Assembly (NCBI RefSeq): GCF_900095745.1
Contig: NZ_FMIR01000018.1
Location: forward strand, 124,001-188,000
From: Microbacterium oxydans
GTDB taxonomy: Bacteria; Actinomycetota; Actinomycetes; Actinomycetales; Microbacteriaceae
Direction: 5' to 3'
DNA: 64,000 nucleotides
The notes beneath the pieces are model-generated. The model had not been told where the DNA came from. It did not search any database and saw nothing but the letters and a program-made list of their open reading frames with translations. The translations under genes were made by a program, and so were the position numbers. Shown one piece after another: positions 54,340 to 62,073 of the stretch. The first letter of the stretch is position 1. Each line of letters begins with the position of its first letter.

Positions 54340-55776
54340 TCAGCGGGAGATCCGAGTGCGGTACCGTCCGGTGATCCACCGACCGGAGCGCCACTCGCCC
54401 GGTTCCCACACCGCGGTCCGGGCCTGCTCTTCCGCGTTCGTCGGCCCGGTGAAGGTGGGGATGTTGCGCACGCTCAGGTCCTCGGCCGCGATCCTCTCGA
54501 CGAACTCTGCTGCGAAGCGCTCGATGCGCGCGGGCATCGCACGCACACGCGCCGTCGCGAGTCCGCCGGGCAGCGCTTGGACAGCCTCCTCGAATGCCCC
54601 GCCGAGTTTCTGCGACATGCGGTTCAGCAGCGCGGCGAACTCCCGCCGCGGCACGCCGAGCACGTCAGCGGTGCGCGCGAGATTGCGGCCGGTGATCTTG
54701 CTGTACGGGCGCTCCTTCCCGTACTTGACCGCGGCACTCGAGCGGTATGTGATGCGGTCGTCGTCCCAGATGCCGTGAGCGGAGATCAGGTCGTACGCCG
54801 GTGCCAGCCTGGCGACCCCGCCGACATGCAGCAAACTGTGGTTCTTCGCGTGTGCGTCCACTCCCGCGGTCAGCAGGTTGAAAGCGAAGAGCTCGGTGAG
54901 ACTCCGCAGGTCTCCACCGCGGTACGACGGCGAAGACGCGCTGCCGACCAGCTCCACCATGTCCGACATGGTGGGGCCGCCGTCCTCTTCGTACTTCCGC
55001 GCCGGCAGGACGCTGAGCGCCTGGCAGAAGTCCTCCTGGTGGACTCTCGTGACCTCGCCGTTCCCCGCCACGCTGCGGTCGTAGCGGGTCGTGACGAAGG
55101 TGGGGAGACCGTCGAAGTCCATGATGTCGACGGTGGCCGCACGAACACCCATCGCCCGTGCGGCGCGCATCGTGACGAACTCCACCGCCTGGACGTCGTT
55201 GTCGGTCTGCCCCGAGGCGAGCACCATGCCGGGCTTAACGATGTGCGTGCTGGCGGCACGACCATTGGGCTCGAACCACTCCCCGTCGATGCGGGCGAGA
55301 GCGAACTTGCCCTGGTTGCCGCCCAACGAGAACCTGCTCTCGTCGTCGTCGCTGTCGTCGACCCAGTGGTCCGGATCGGCGAGGATGGCCCGGACGCGGC
55401 GCGCGATATCCCACTCCGTCAACCGGGAGATGGCTCCCGTGGAGCTCGGGATGACCCCCTCGGGCACGACCTGCACCGAGCCCGGGGCATCCTCCCCCGT
55501 GTGGCGGAGCAGGGAGAAGGGGTCGTTGCGCCGTTCGTCGAACTTCGCCGCCCAGCGCGCCCTCACCTCGTCGGAGTCGGGCAGCAGGTTCGAGAGCCAG
55601 GGCATGACCCGGTCGGGACCGTGCCCCGCTTCGCTCTTCGGCATACTCACGGACAGGGGCGTCGAACGGGACTCCTCGCGGTAGTCGTCGTCGTAGAGGA
55701 ACTCCACCTGATCGCGTTCTCCGCGCATCAACTTCCCGGCGAACCGTCCGTCGAGCCAGAGATCGAGCACGCTCAT
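54340..55776 (-). CDS. hipA: HipA-type Ser/Thr kinase toxin
   Basis: 478 residues. N-terminal HipA_N part (LDLWLDGRFAGKLMRGERDQVEFLYDDDY, PWLSNLLPDSDEVRARWAAKF), SRFSLGGNQGKFALARIDGEW, THIVKPGM and FVTTRYDR, then the catalytic loop GVDAHAKNHSLLH with Asp and Asn and the Mg-binding ARLAPAYDLIS. HipA kinases phosphorylate translation factors such as GltX and induce dormancy. It follows hipB with a 1-bp overlap. The module sits inside the flagellar locus in opposite orientation. Confidence 0.93.
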   Translation of the reverse strand: MSVLDLWLDGRFAGKLMRGERDQVEFLYDDDYREESRSTPLSVSMPKSEAGHGPDRVMPWLSNLLPDSDEVRARWAAKFDERRNDPFSLLRHTGEDAPGSVQVVPEGVIPSSTGAISRLTEWDIARRVRAILADPDHWVDDSDDDESRFSLGGNQGKFALARIDGEWFEPNGRAASTHIVKPGMVLASGQTDNDVQAVEFVTMRAARAMGVRAATVDIMDFDGLPTFVTTRYDRSVAGNGEVTRVHQEDFCQALSVLPARKYEEDGGPTMSDMVELVGSASSPSYRGGDLRSLTELFAFNLLTAGVDAHAKNHSLLHVGGVARLAPAYDLISAHGIWDDDRITYRSSAAVKYGKERPYSKITGRNLARTADVLGVPRREFAALLNRMSQKLGGAFEEAVQALPGGLATARVRAMPARIERFAAEFVERIAAEDLSVRNIPTFTGPTNAEEQARTAVWEPGEWRSGRWITGRYRTRISR

Positions 55777-56024
55777 CACAGATCCTCGAAGAGACGGTCG
55801 AGCATGTCGGAGCGCGCGCTCTGTTCGAGCGTGACGCTGAATCCGAGAACGGCGGCGACCTCGATCGCGGCGCTCAGGGAGGGGACGACCTTGCCCGATT
55901 CCAGGTCGTGCACCCAGCGTCTGCTCTTGCGCGCCGCCTGGGCGAGTTCCTGTTGGGTCATGTGCGCGCTCAATCTGTTCGCACGGACGAACCCGGCGAA
56001 CGCCTTGGCTGATTGCAACTGCAT
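55776..56024 (-). CDS. hipB: HipB-type antitoxin
   Basis: 82-residue XRE-family helix-turn-helix protein: MTQQELAQAARKSRRWVHDLESGKVVPSLSAAIEVAAVLGFSV. It neutralises HipA and represses the operon. GGAGG lies 7 bases before the ATG. Palindromic and directly repeated operator sites lie just upstream. Confidence 0.92.
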   Translation of the reverse strand: MQLQSAKAFAGFVRANRLSAHMTQQELAQAARKSRRWVHDLESGKVVPSLSAAIEVAAVLGFSVTLEQSARSDMLDRLFEDL

Positions 56025-56041
56025 CTCGCACCTCCGTGAGC

Positions 56042-56102
56042 AGAATACTTCCCTTTAGGTCTTATGGGAAGTTTACTGCACTTTAGAGCTAATGGGAAGT
56101 AT
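56042..56102 (-). promoter_or_regulatory. hipBA promoter and operator repeats
   Basis: An AT-rich island for this genome. Two 20-bp direct repeats CTTTAG-N5-ATGGGAAGT start at 56053 and 56081, and ACTTCCC (56047-56053) with GGGAAGT (56066-56072) forms an inverted repeat. On the minus strand -10 TATTCT (56047-56042) and a weak -35 TTCCCA with a 17-bp spacer lie inside these sites, as expected for HipB autorepression. Confidence 0.65.
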
Positions 56103-56126
56103 CCTGCGCAGATCATGGCCACCCGC

Positions 56127-56153
56127 TAACGCCAGGCGCCCACCGGCCGACAG
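56127..56153 (+). promoter_or_regulatory. Sigma-28 promoter of flbD-motA-motB
   Basis: TAAC (56127-56130), 15-bp spacer, GCCGACAG (56146-56153), one base from the other four. About 78 bp before flbD. It restarts flagellar transcription after the hipBA module. Confidence 0.75.
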
Positions 56154-56230
56154 TCACCTCCGACAGCCCAGGACGGGCCGTCGGGTCCGCGCTCCCCGGA
56201 ACGCGGACAGATCTTTCCAGGATGGAGCCC

Positions 56231-56473
56231 ATGATCGTCCTCACGCGCCTGAACCGTTCCCGGTTCGCGGTGAATCCCGACCTGATCGAACGTGTCCAGG
56301 CAACGCCGGACACGACGCTCATCATGGTCGACGGTGCGACGTTCGTCGTCACCGAGACGATGGACGACGTGATCGCGCAGATCACCCGGTTCCGGGCCGG
56401 CGTGCTCGCTACCGCCGCCGCCCTCATCGCCGCGAACGAGGGCGACTCCCCCACTCCCGAGGCGGGTCTCTGA
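56231..56473 (+). CDS. flbD: FlbD family flagellar protein
   Basis: 80 residues; IVLTRLNRSRFAVNPDLIERVQATPDTTLIMVDGATFVVTETMDDVI matches the small FlbD family of Gram-positive flagellar loci, whose role is unclear. The ATG at 56231 gives the usual family start and has AGGA 8 bases upstream; ATG at 56222 would add three residues. The stop overlaps motA by 1 bp. Confidence 0.9.
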   Translation: MIVLTRLNRSRFAVNPDLIERVQATPDTTLIMVDGATFVVTETMDDVIAQITRFRAGVLATAAALIAANEGDSPTPEAGL

Positions 56474-57288
56474 TGGATCCGTCCCTCATCCTCGGGCTGG
56501 TCCTCGCGTTCGGCGCCCTGATCGCCATGATCAACCTCGAAGGCGCGACCATCGGCTCGCTGCTGATCCCCGCCCCGATGGTGCTGGTCTTCGGAGCCAC
56601 GATCGCCGTCGGCATCGCGAGCGGCACCGTGCGCGATGCGCTGCATGCGGTCAAGTCGCTCCCCCGCGCCTTCCGCGGCGAGCGCCGCACCGCGTCGAGC
56701 ATGATCGACACGGTGGTCGGCTACGCCGAGAAGGCGCGCGCCGAAGGGCTCCTCGCCCTCGAGCAGGGGCTGGAGGACGAGAAGGACCCGTTCCTGCGCC
56801 AGGCACTGCAGAGCATCGCCGACGGCACGGACGCCGAAGACCTGCGAACCCTGCTGGAGGATGAGCTCACCTCGACCGCTGCCCGTAACCGCACCGCCTC
56901 ACGCTTCTACATGACCCTCGGCGGCTTCGCCCCGACCGTCGGCATCATCGGCACGGTCGTCTCCCTCACGCATGTGCTGGAGAAGCTCGACAAGCCGGAC
57001 ACCCTCGGTCCCATGATCGCGACGGCCTTCGTGGCGACGCTGTGGGGTCTCCTGTCGGCCAACTTCATCTGGCTGCCCATCGGCGGACGCCTCCAGCGTC
57101 TCGGCGAGCTCGAGCTCGAACGCATGACCGTGCTCATGGAGGGTATGCTCGCGATCCAGGCCGGCGCCCCGCCGCAGTTCGTCGGAGAGCGCCTGCGCGC
57201 CCTCGTGTCCGAGCGCCCCTCCGCCCGCTCGGGCCGTCGCACCCGCACTCGCGCCGCGGAGGAGACGGAGACGGAGCCCGCGTCGTGA
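56473..57288 (+). CDS. motA: Flagellar motor stator protein MotA
   Basis: 271 residues with four transmembrane helices. ILGLVLAFGALIAMINLEGATIGSLLIPAPMVLVFGATIAVG at the start, TLGGFAPTVGIIGTVVSLTHVLEKLDKPDTLGPMIATAFVATLWGLLSANFIWLP in the pore part, and a charged cytoplasmic loop with YAEKARAEGLLALE. Proton stator with MotB. Coupled to flbD and motB by overlaps. Confidence 0.95.
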   Translation: MDPSLILGLVLAFGALIAMINLEGATIGSLLIPAPMVLVFGATIAVGIASGTVRDALHAVKSLPRAFRGERRTASSMIDTVVGYAEKARAEGLLALEQGLEDEKDPFLRQALQSIADGTDAEDLRTLLEDELTSTAARNRTASRFYMTLGGFAPTVGIIGTVVSLTHVLEKLDKPDTLGPMIATAFVATLWGLLSANFIWLPIGGRLQRLGELELERMTVLMEGMLAIQAGAPPQFVGERLRALVSERPSARSGRRTRTRAAEETETEPAS

Positions 57289-58094
57289 GCGTGCGCGCCC
57301 GTCGCCGCGTGCCACAGGAGGAGCACAGCGGTCCGGACGAGCGGTGGATGGCGTCCTACATGGACATGGTGACCGTGCTGATGTGCATGTTCATCGTGCT
57401 GTTCGCGATGTCGACCGTCGACCAGGAGAAGTTCGAGGCTCTCAGCGCGTCACTCGCGACCGGCTTCGGCCAGGAGCCCTCGGAAGACGTGGATGCCGTC
57501 ACGGGCGTCGTGGTGCCGCCGGAGCTGGTCGACGAGAAGGGCGAGGACTTCGCCGACATCGAGCTGGCCGCGGCCCAGACTGAGTTCGACGAGCTCTCCG
57601 CGCTCCGCGAGCGGCTGCGCACGGTGCTCGCCGACAACGGCCTCGAGGCCGACGTCACCTTCACGATCGACGAGCGCGGCCTCACGATCGGACTCGTCAG
57701 TGCCGAGACGTTCTTCACCACGAACAGCACCACCCTCAGCTCGAAGGCCATGCTGGTGCTCGATGCGCTCGGCTCCGTCCTCGTGACCGCCCCGAACGAG
57801 ATCTCGGTCGAAGGCCACGCCGACGTCCGCGGATCGGTCGCCCCGTTCCCCACGAACTGGGAGCTCTCGGCCGGTCGATCCACCCAGGTGCTGCGGCACC
57901 TCGTCGAGGCGTCCGGGCTCCCGCCGGCGCACCTGAAGTCGGTCGGGTTCGGCGACACCCGACCTGTCGCGGCCGGTTCCTCGCCCGCGGCGCTGGCACA
58001 GAACCGGCGCGTCGACATCGTCGTCCTCTCCGATGCGAAGGAGGAGGTGCGAGCACTCATCCCCGAAGCACAGGCCGCGCAGCCGTCCTCCTGA
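57285..58094 (+). CDS. motB: Flagellar motor stator protein MotB
   Basis: 269 residues. One transmembrane helix with the proton-carrying Asp27 (WMASYMDMVTVLMCMFIVLFAMS), a linker, and an OmpA-like peptidoglycan-binding domain (ISVEGHADVRGSVAPFPTNWELSAGRSTQVLRHLV, GFGDTRPVAAG). GTG start overlapping motA (GTGA). It anchors the stator in the cell wall. Confidence 0.95.
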   Translation: MSVRARRRVPQEEHSGPDERWMASYMDMVTVLMCMFIVLFAMSTVDQEKFEALSASLATGFGQEPSEDVDAVTGVVVPPELVDEKGEDFADIELAAAQTEFDELSALRERLRTVLADNGLEADVTFTIDERGLTIGLVSAETFFTTNSTTLSSKAMLVLDALGSVLVTAPNEISVEGHADVRGSVAPFPTNWELSAGRSTQVLRHLVEASGLPPAHLKSVGFGDTRPVAAGSSPAALAQNRRVDIVVLSDAKEEVRALIPEAQAAQPSS

Positions 58095-58105
58095 CCGTTC
58101 CCGCC

Positions 58106-58132
58106 TAACGCACGTCGATCACCACCCGATAG
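58106..58132 (+). promoter_or_regulatory. Sigma-28 promoter of fliM-flhA
   Basis: TAAC (58106-58109), 15-bp spacer, CCCGATAG (58125-58132), only 8 bases before the fliM GTG. Transcription should start at or within a base or two of the start codon. Confidence 0.8.
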
Positions 58133-58140
58133 TCGGGTTC

Positions 58141-59073
58141 GTGGTGATCGAGGACAGCGTGCGCTCCGACGTGCGCACAGCGACGGCGACGAAGACCGCC
58201 GAAGTCGAGGTGTACGACTTCGGCCGTTCGGCGACCCTCTCGCGCGAGCACACCCGCGCCCTCGAGCTGGCCTTCGAGACGTTCTCCCGGCAGTGGTCGG
58301 CGCAGCTCTCGGCCAAGATCCACGTGCGTGCCACCATCGCCGTCGAGCATGTCGGGATGCTGACCTACGGCGAGTACGCCGCCTCACTGCCGACCACGAC
58401 GACCCTGATCGTGTGCGCGCTGCCCGACTCCGACGAGCGACTCATCGTGCAGCTGCCGACCTCCGCCGCCACGACGTGGATCGTGCAGATGGTGGGAGGA
58501 CGAGCGTCCGCGACGTCGGAGGACCGCACGTTCACCCCGATCGAGCAGGCGCTGATCCGCTCCCTCATCGTCGACGCGCTCGACCACCTGACCGGCTCGC
58601 TGGACGGGCTGCTGCCGGCCGGTGTCACCGTGAGCGGCATCCAGTACAGCTCGCAGTTCGCCCAGGTCGCCGCATCGGGCGAACCGGTCATCGTCGCCCG
58701 CTTCTCGATGCGCCTCGCGGGTCGGGCGGTGCCGGTGAGCGTCATGCTGCCGGCGTCGGTGCTCGCCGGCTTCACCGTGCGCACCTCGGATGCCGACCGC
58801 GCCGCAGCGCCCGGCCTGGTCCGACGCCAGGTCGAGGTCTCCCCCATCGAGCTCTCCCTGCGGCTGGCCCCGCGCGCCGTGCTCCCCCGCGAGGTGCTCG
58901 ACCTCGCCGTCGGCGACATCGTCTCCTTCCCGCATTCCGCCGACCGTCCGATGCTGCTCGCCGTGGGCGATCAGACGGTCGCCACCGCCGCCGTGGGCAG
59001 CGCCGGCGCCCGTCTCGCGTGCGTCGTCGCCACCACCGTCCCCGATCCCGTCTTCGCCGAGGAGCCCGCGTGA
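58141..59073 (+). CDS. fliM: Flagellar motor switch protein FliM
   Basis: 310 residues. The FliM middle domain is seen (YDFGRSATLSREHTRALELAFETFSRQWSAQLSAKIHV, ITLIVCALPDSDERLIVQLPTSAATTWIVQMVGG) and a SpoA-type C-terminal domain (IELSLRLAPRAVLPREVLDLAVGDIVSF). The GTG at 58141 is the only plausible start: it has no Shine-Dalgarno and follows the sigma-28 promoter by 8 bases. With this start the N-terminus lacks the LSQxEIDALL peptide that binds phospho-CheY in other FliM proteins. Coupled to fliN. Confidence 0.93.
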   Translation: MVIEDSVRSDVRTATATKTAEVEVYDFGRSATLSREHTRALELAFETFSRQWSAQLSAKIHVRATIAVEHVGMLTYGEYAASLPTTTTLIVCALPDSDERLIVQLPTSAATTWIVQMVGGRASATSEDRTFTPIEQALIRSLIVDALDHLTGSLDGLLPAGVTVSGIQYSSQFAQVAASGEPVIVARFSMRLAGRAVPVSVMLPASVLAGFTVRTSDADRAAAPGLVRRQVEVSPIELSLRLAPRAVLPREVLDLAVGDIVSFPHSADRPMLLAVGDQTVATAAVGSAGARLACVVATTVPDPVFAEEPA

Positions 59074-59729
59074 CCAGCACCACCACCTACGAGTCGGCCG
59101 TCGCCGCCGCCTTCGCCGCGTCGTTGCCGACCGCCGCTCCCGTCACGGCCCGCGCCTCGCAGGTCTCCGGAGACACCGGCGATGCCGTGATCGTGCAGTT
59201 CGTCGGCGAGGCCAGCGCGCAGCTCGCCGTGCAGCTCTTCGACGCCGAGACCCTGGTCGACGGACTCTCCGGAGCGCCCCTCGCCGACCGGCTGCGCGAC
59301 GCACTGGAAGCCTCGACGAGTGCGCTCGGAGCCGGTGCGCTCGGCGATGCCGTGATCGGCGATGCCTCTCCGCTCTTCTCGAACCCCACCGCGCAGCTCT
59401 TCGACCTGCAGGACGACGCGGATCGCACGATCGGCCGCCTCGCCGTCGTCGTCACGCGCACCCCGGCAGCGGCATCGAGCTCGACCCGGCGTCTGCACCG
59501 CATCGCCGGCGTCGAGATGGAGCTCACGGTCGAGATCGGCCGCACCCGCATGTCGGTGCGCGATGTGCTCGACCTCGAACCCGGCCGCATCGTCGAGCTC
59601 GACCGTTCCGCCGGCGCCCCGGCCGACATCAAGCTCAACGGCCGCATCATCGCGCACGGCGAGGTGGTGGTGGTCGACCAGGACTACGCGGTGCGGATCA
59701 CCCGCATCCTCGAGAACGTCGAGGCCTGA
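59070..59729 (+). CDS. fliN: Flagellar motor switch protein FliN, extended form
   Basis: 219 residues, about twice a minimal FliN. The C-terminal SpoA domain is clear (VEMELTVEIGRTRMSVRDVLDLEPGRIVELDRSAGAPADIKLNGRIIAHGEVVVVDQDYAVRITRIL). The N-terminal ~130 residues form an Ala-rich domain that may be a degenerate CheC/FliM-middle-like domain, as in FliY-type proteins. GTG start overlaps the fliM stop. Confidence 0.92.
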   Translation: MTSTTTYESAVAAAFAASLPTAAPVTARASQVSGDTGDAVIVQFVGEASAQLAVQLFDAETLVDGLSGAPLADRLRDALEASTSALGAGALGDAVIGDASPLFSNPTAQLFDLQDDADRTIGRLAVVVTRTPAAASSSTRRLHRIAGVEMELTVEIGRTRMSVRDVLDLEPGRIVELDRSAGAPADIKLNGRIIAHGEVVVVDQDYAVRITRILENVEA

Positions 59730-60226
59730 CCCTGGACGACCTCCTGCTCGGCCTGCGGGTCGTGCTCTCGCTCGCCGCCGTGCTCGGGGTGCTGTGGTTC
59801 CTGCAGCGCCGCGTCGCGCGCACGCAGGCGCGTCGGCGCGACGGCGAGGTCATCACGGTGCTCGGGCGGCAGGGTGTGGGTCCGAAGGCGCAGGTGGTCG
59901 TGGTCCAGACCGAAGACGCCCGTTACGTCCTCGGCGTCACCGAGCACGGAGTGAGCGTCGTCGACAAGCTGCCGGTCAAGGCCGCGGCGCAGCCTGATGC
60001 AGACACCCACCCGGTGTGGTCGGCGGCGACGTCAGAGGCGGCATCCGATGCCGAGGAGTTCGACCGCATCCTCGCCGCGACCGCACTGACCGAGACCACC
60101 GCGGCATCGCCGGCCGACCGTGCCCCGCAGCGCCGGGTCCGTCACCGCAACGATCCGCTGCGCGGCTCCATCCTCTCCCCCGAAACCTGGCGGCAGACCG
60201 CCGAGGCCATCCGGCGCACGCGATGA
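59726..60226 (+). CDS. fliO: Flagellar export protein FliO, apparent CTG start
   Basis: About 166 residues. One N-terminal transmembrane helix (LDDLLLGLRVVLSLAAVLGVLWFLQRR), a FliO-type domain (DGEVITVLGRQGVGPKAQVVVVQTEDARYVLGVTEHG) and a disordered tail ending RGSILSPETWRQTAEAIRRTR. No ATG, GTG or TTG precedes the helix; a CTG at 59726 overlaps the fliN stop as CTGA, just like the ATGA/GTGA couplings of its neighbours. A GTG at 59762 is the first standard codon but would cut the helix to about 15 residues. FliO supports FliP ring assembly. Confidence 0.83.
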   Translation: MTLDDLLLGLRVVLSLAAVLGVLWFLQRRVARTQARRRDGEVITVLGRQGVGPKAQVVVVQTEDARYVLGVTEHGVSVVDKLPVKAAAQPDADTHPVWSAATSEAASDAEEFDRILAATALTETTAASPADRAPQRRVRHRNDPLRGSILSPETWRQTAEAIRRTR

Positions 60227-61038
60227 GCGCGTCCCGTGGGGTCGTCGACGGCCGCGCGCTCCGACGGGTCGCACTGATCTTCGTCGCGGTCTTCGCACTG
60301 GTCGCCGTTCTCACGCTGCTCACCGGCACCGCGGCCCATGCCGAGGTCACCCCCGACGATCCGGGCGAGGGCGTCACGATCGACATCAACGGCGTCGACG
60401 GCGGCCCCTCGGGTTCGATCCTGACCCTGCTGGGCATCACGCTGCTCTCGGTCGCCCCGGCGCTCCTGCTGATGATGTCGTCGTTCACGAAGATCTTCGT
60501 CGTGCTGGCGATGACGAGGAACGCGCTGTCGCTGCCCACGATCCCCCCGAACCAGGTGCTGGCCGGACTCTCCCTCTTCCTGTCGCTGTTCATCATGTGG
60601 CCGGTGCTGACCGAGATCAACACGGTCGCCGTGCAGCCGTACATCGATGGCACGCTCACGTTCACGCAGGCGATCGACGTCGGCCAGCTGCCGCTGCAGG
60701 AGTGGATGCTGCGCTTCACGCGCGAAGAGGATCTGGCCCTGATGACGCGGATGGCGGGTCAGCCGAACCCCGAGGATCCCTCGAGCGTGCCGATGTACAC
60801 GCTCATCCCGGCGTTCATGATCTCGGAGCTGCGCGCCGCCTTCATCATCGGCTTCGTCATCTTCGTGCCGTTCCTCGTGATCGATCTGGTCGTCGCCGCC
60901 GCGCTGATGTCGATGGGCATGATGATGCTGCCGCCGGTCATGATCTCGCTCCCCTTCAAGATCCTGCTGTTCATCCTCGTCGACGGCTGGGGACTCATCA
61001 TCCGTGCCCTGCTGGAGAGTTACGGGGGCGTCGGATGA
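60223..61038 (+). CDS. fliP: Flagellar export-gate protein FliP
   Basis: 271 residues. A cleavable-type N-terminal helix (VALIFVAVFALVAVLTLLTGTAAHA), then MMSSFTKIFVVLAMTRNALSLPTIPPNQVLAGLSLFLSLFIMWPV, EEDLALMTRMAG, IPAFMISELRAAFIIGFVIFVPFLVIDLVVAAALMSMGMMMLPPVMISLPFKILLF. All are standard FliP features. ATGA overlap with fliO. Confidence 0.96.
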   Translation: MSASRGVVDGRALRRVALIFVAVFALVAVLTLLTGTAAHAEVTPDDPGEGVTIDINGVDGGPSGSILTLLGITLLSVAPALLLMMSSFTKIFVVLAMTRNALSLPTIPPNQVLAGLSLFLSLFIMWPVLTEINTVAVQPYIDGTLTFTQAIDVGQLPLQEWMLRFTREEDLALMTRMAGQPNPEDPSSVPMYTLIPAFMISELRAAFIIGFVIFVPFLVIDLVVAAALMSMGMMMLPPVMISLPFKILLFILVDGWGLIIRALLESYGGVG

Positions 61039-61307
61039 GCCCCGAAGCGGTCATCGACATCGGCACCCAGGGCCTGATCATCGCGGCGAAGCTGGCGGCC
61101 CCCATCCTCGTCACGGCCCTCGTGGTGGGCTTCGCGATCTCGCTGCTGCAGTCCATCACCCAGGTGCAGGAGGTGACGCTGTCTTTCGTGCCGAAGATCG
61201 TCGCCGTCGGCATCGCGCTGCTCATCGCCGGCAACTGGATGATCGCCGAGATGATCGCCTTCACGAACGAGATGTTCGCCCGCATCCCCACCCTGCTGAG
61301 CGGGTGA
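61035..61307 (+). CDS. fliQ: Flagellar export-gate protein FliQ
   Basis: 90 residues, two transmembrane helices: VIDIGTQGLIIAAKLAAPILVTALVVGFAISLLQSITQVQEVTLSFVPKIVAVGIALLIAGNWM. Length and motifs normal. ATGA overlap with fliP. Confidence 0.95.
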   Translation: MSPEAVIDIGTQGLIIAAKLAAPILVTALVVGFAISLLQSITQVQEVTLSFVPKIVAVGIALLIAGNWMIAEMIAFTNEMFARIPTLLSG

Positions 61308-61311
61308 CAGC

Positions 61312-62073
61312 GTGTTCATCCCCATCGACTTCGCGTGGCTCGAGGCGACCATGCTCGCCGCCGTGCGCATCACCGCGTTCATCATGATCGCCCCGCCGTT
61401 CTCCTACGGAGCCATCCCCGTGCGGGTCAAGGCGATGCTCGCCATCGGCCTCTCCCTCGCCGTGGGCACGGCCGTCGCTCCCGGCTACGAGAATCTCGAC
61501 ACCGGGCCGTTCCTCGGAGCCCTCGTGCTGCAGGTGCTCACGGGAGCGCTGCTCGGCTTCCTCGTCTTCCTGTGCTTCGCCGCGCTCCAAGCCGCCGGCA
61601 GCCTGATCGACGTGTTCGGCGGGTTCCAGCTCGCCCAGGCGTTCGACCCGCACTCGCTCGTGAACGGCGCCCAGTTCACCCGGCTCTTCCACATCACCGC
61701 GCTGACACTGCTGTTCGCCTCGGGCGGGTATCAGCTGATCCTCGCCGGTCTCGCCCGGAGCTTCGAGGCGGTGCCGGTCGACGGCATCTTCGAGGTGGCC
61801 GGGCCCGCCGAACTCCTCATCGACGGGGTGTCGCAGATGGTCCTCGCCGCCGTGCAGATCGCAGGTCCCCTGGTGCTGGTGCTGTTCCTCGCCGACGTCG
61901 GGCTCGGACTGATCACCCGGGTGGCGCCGGCGCTCAACGCCTTCGCGATGGGCTTCCCGGTGAAGATCCTGCTCACCCTGCTGCTGGCCGGTGCCGTGTA
62001 CGCCGTGCTCCCCGGCATCGTCGACGCCCTCTCCGGGCAGGCGCTGAAGATGATGCAGGGGGTGCACGAGTGA
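61312..62073 (+). CDS. fliR: Flagellar export-gate protein FliR
   Basis: 253 residues, about six helices: ITAFIMIAPPFSYGAIPVRVKAMLAIGLSLAVG, SLIDVFGGFQLAQAFDPHSLVNGAQFTRLF, LGLITRVAPALNAFAMGFPVKILLTLLL. GTG start 4 bp after fliQ, the only gap in this stretch. The stop overlaps flhB. Confidence 0.95.
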   Translation: MFIPIDFAWLEATMLAAVRITAFIMIAPPFSYGAIPVRVKAMLAIGLSLAVGTAVAPGYENLDTGPFLGALVLQVLTGALLGFLVFLCFAALQAAGSLIDVFGGFQLAQAFDPHSLVNGAQFTRLFHITALTLLFASGGYQLILAGLARSFEAVPVDGIFEVAGPAELLIDGVSQMVLAAVQIAGPLVLVLFLADVGLGLITRVAPALNAFAMGFPVKILLTLLLAGAVYAVLPGIVDALSGQALKMMQGVHE

